A stretch of 64,000 nucleotides of DNA from Anaerocolumna sp. AGMB13025 (lineage in GTDB: Bacteria; Bacillota; Clostridia; Lachnospirales; Lachnospiraceae), in the NCBI RefSeq assembly GCF_029689925.1, contig NZ_CP121445.1:2225001-2289000 (forward strand). Reading direction: 5' to 3'. The position numbers were made by a program, and so were the translations under genes. This document shows positions 63,885-64,000 of this stretch, one piece after another. The notes under the pieces are model-generated. The model saw only the letters and a program-made list of their open reading frames with translations. It did not search any database and was not told the DNA's origin. Position 1 is the first letter of the stretch; the number at the start of each line of letters is the position of its first letter.

Positions 63885-64000
63885 TTGAATAAGAAGTTTT
63901 ATGAATCAGAGAATGAAAGTTACTCAGATCCGAATTATTATAGTTTTAGGTATACGACGGAAACTTTTAAAGCTTTAGTAGATGCTGTCATTCCAAGAAC
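63885..64000 (+). CDS. Start of a gluconate 2-dehydrogenase subunit 3-like gene (3'-truncated)
   Basis: An open frame from TTG at 63885 to the window edge (38 codons). The C-terminal part reads TFKALVDAVIPRT, which resembles the conserved N-terminal block of gluconate 2-dehydrogenase subunit 3 family proteins. AAGGCAGG lies about 10 bases before the TTG. Too short for certainty; the partner flavoprotein subunit would be expected further right. Confidence 0.45.
   Translation, partial: MNKKFYESENESYSDPNYYSFRYTTETFKALVDAVIPR

Overview
The window looks like a chromosomal segment of a low-GC, anaerobic, endospore-forming Firmicute, most likely a plant-fibre-degrading member of the Lachnospiraceae (Lachnoclostridium/Anaerocolumna type). 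The evidence is a mix of spore genes (an H-type small acid-soluble spore protein, a PdaA-like cortex deacetylase, a LysM-GH18 protein, collagen-like and BclA-like surface proteins), secreted and cytoplasmic glycosidases (GH5, GH36, GH95), the [FeFe]-hydrogenase maturase HydF, a Na+-pump decarboxylase, a T-box-controlled leuS, and strong AGGAGG-type ribosome sites throughout. No rRNA, tRNA, insertion sequence, prophage or CRISPR array was seen.

Layout. 1-3442: 3' part of a very large collagen-like (Gly-X-Thr) protein gene. 3646-10188: AraC regulator and HAD phosphatase facing an alpha-galactosidase (GH36) and a GH95 glycosidase. 10303-16702: envelope and spore genes (L,D-transpeptidase, CBS protein, LysM-GH18, sspH) and a tandem pair of GAF/PAS-LuxR regulators. 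16905-21386: M3 peptidase, a gene-poor 0.9 kb gap with a small membrane-peptide gene, a secreted GH5 glucanase and an HMA-like protein. 21529-27617: a polysaccharide deacetylase, aspA and hydF, a probable non-coding RNA with a consensus promoter, a P-loop kinase and a ketopantoate reductase. 27678-37196: T-box-leuS, an Lhr-type helicase, rhomboid protease, pdaA-like and PadR genes. 37331-43971: hutH and an ABC-F protein, each behind a leader with a tiny ORF and a terminator, then an aminotransferase and a TIM-barrel protein. 44090-49945: 4TM membrane protein, a three-gene DUF2089/SHOCT-like operon, oadB with a small oadG behind an attenuator-like leader, and a PNPOx-like gene facing a MocR regulator. 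50021-59261: a minus-strand glycan cluster (three paralogous GT2 enzymes with a shared four-cysteine motif, a GT4, a DegT aminotransferase, a PglD-like acetyltransferase) ending in a DNRLRE/BclA-like surface protein, divergent from a novel acidic membrane protein. 59612-64000: rhaD, a HEAT-repeat/TetR operon with an operator-like promoter, a zinc ribbon protein, an AviRa-like rRNA methyltransferase, a Nudix hydrolase and the start of a further gene.

How the genes may work together. The Thr-rich collagen-like protein, the BclA-like protein and the glycosyltransferase cluster fit a spore-surface glycoprotein system in which the cluster makes and attaches an amino-sugar glycan; this is inference from content and order. 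A second theme is RNA-level control: a T-box, an attenuator-like leader before oadGB, leader peptide plus terminators before the ABC-F gene, a leader ORF plus terminator before hutH, and a 130-nt orphan transcript upstream of hydF.
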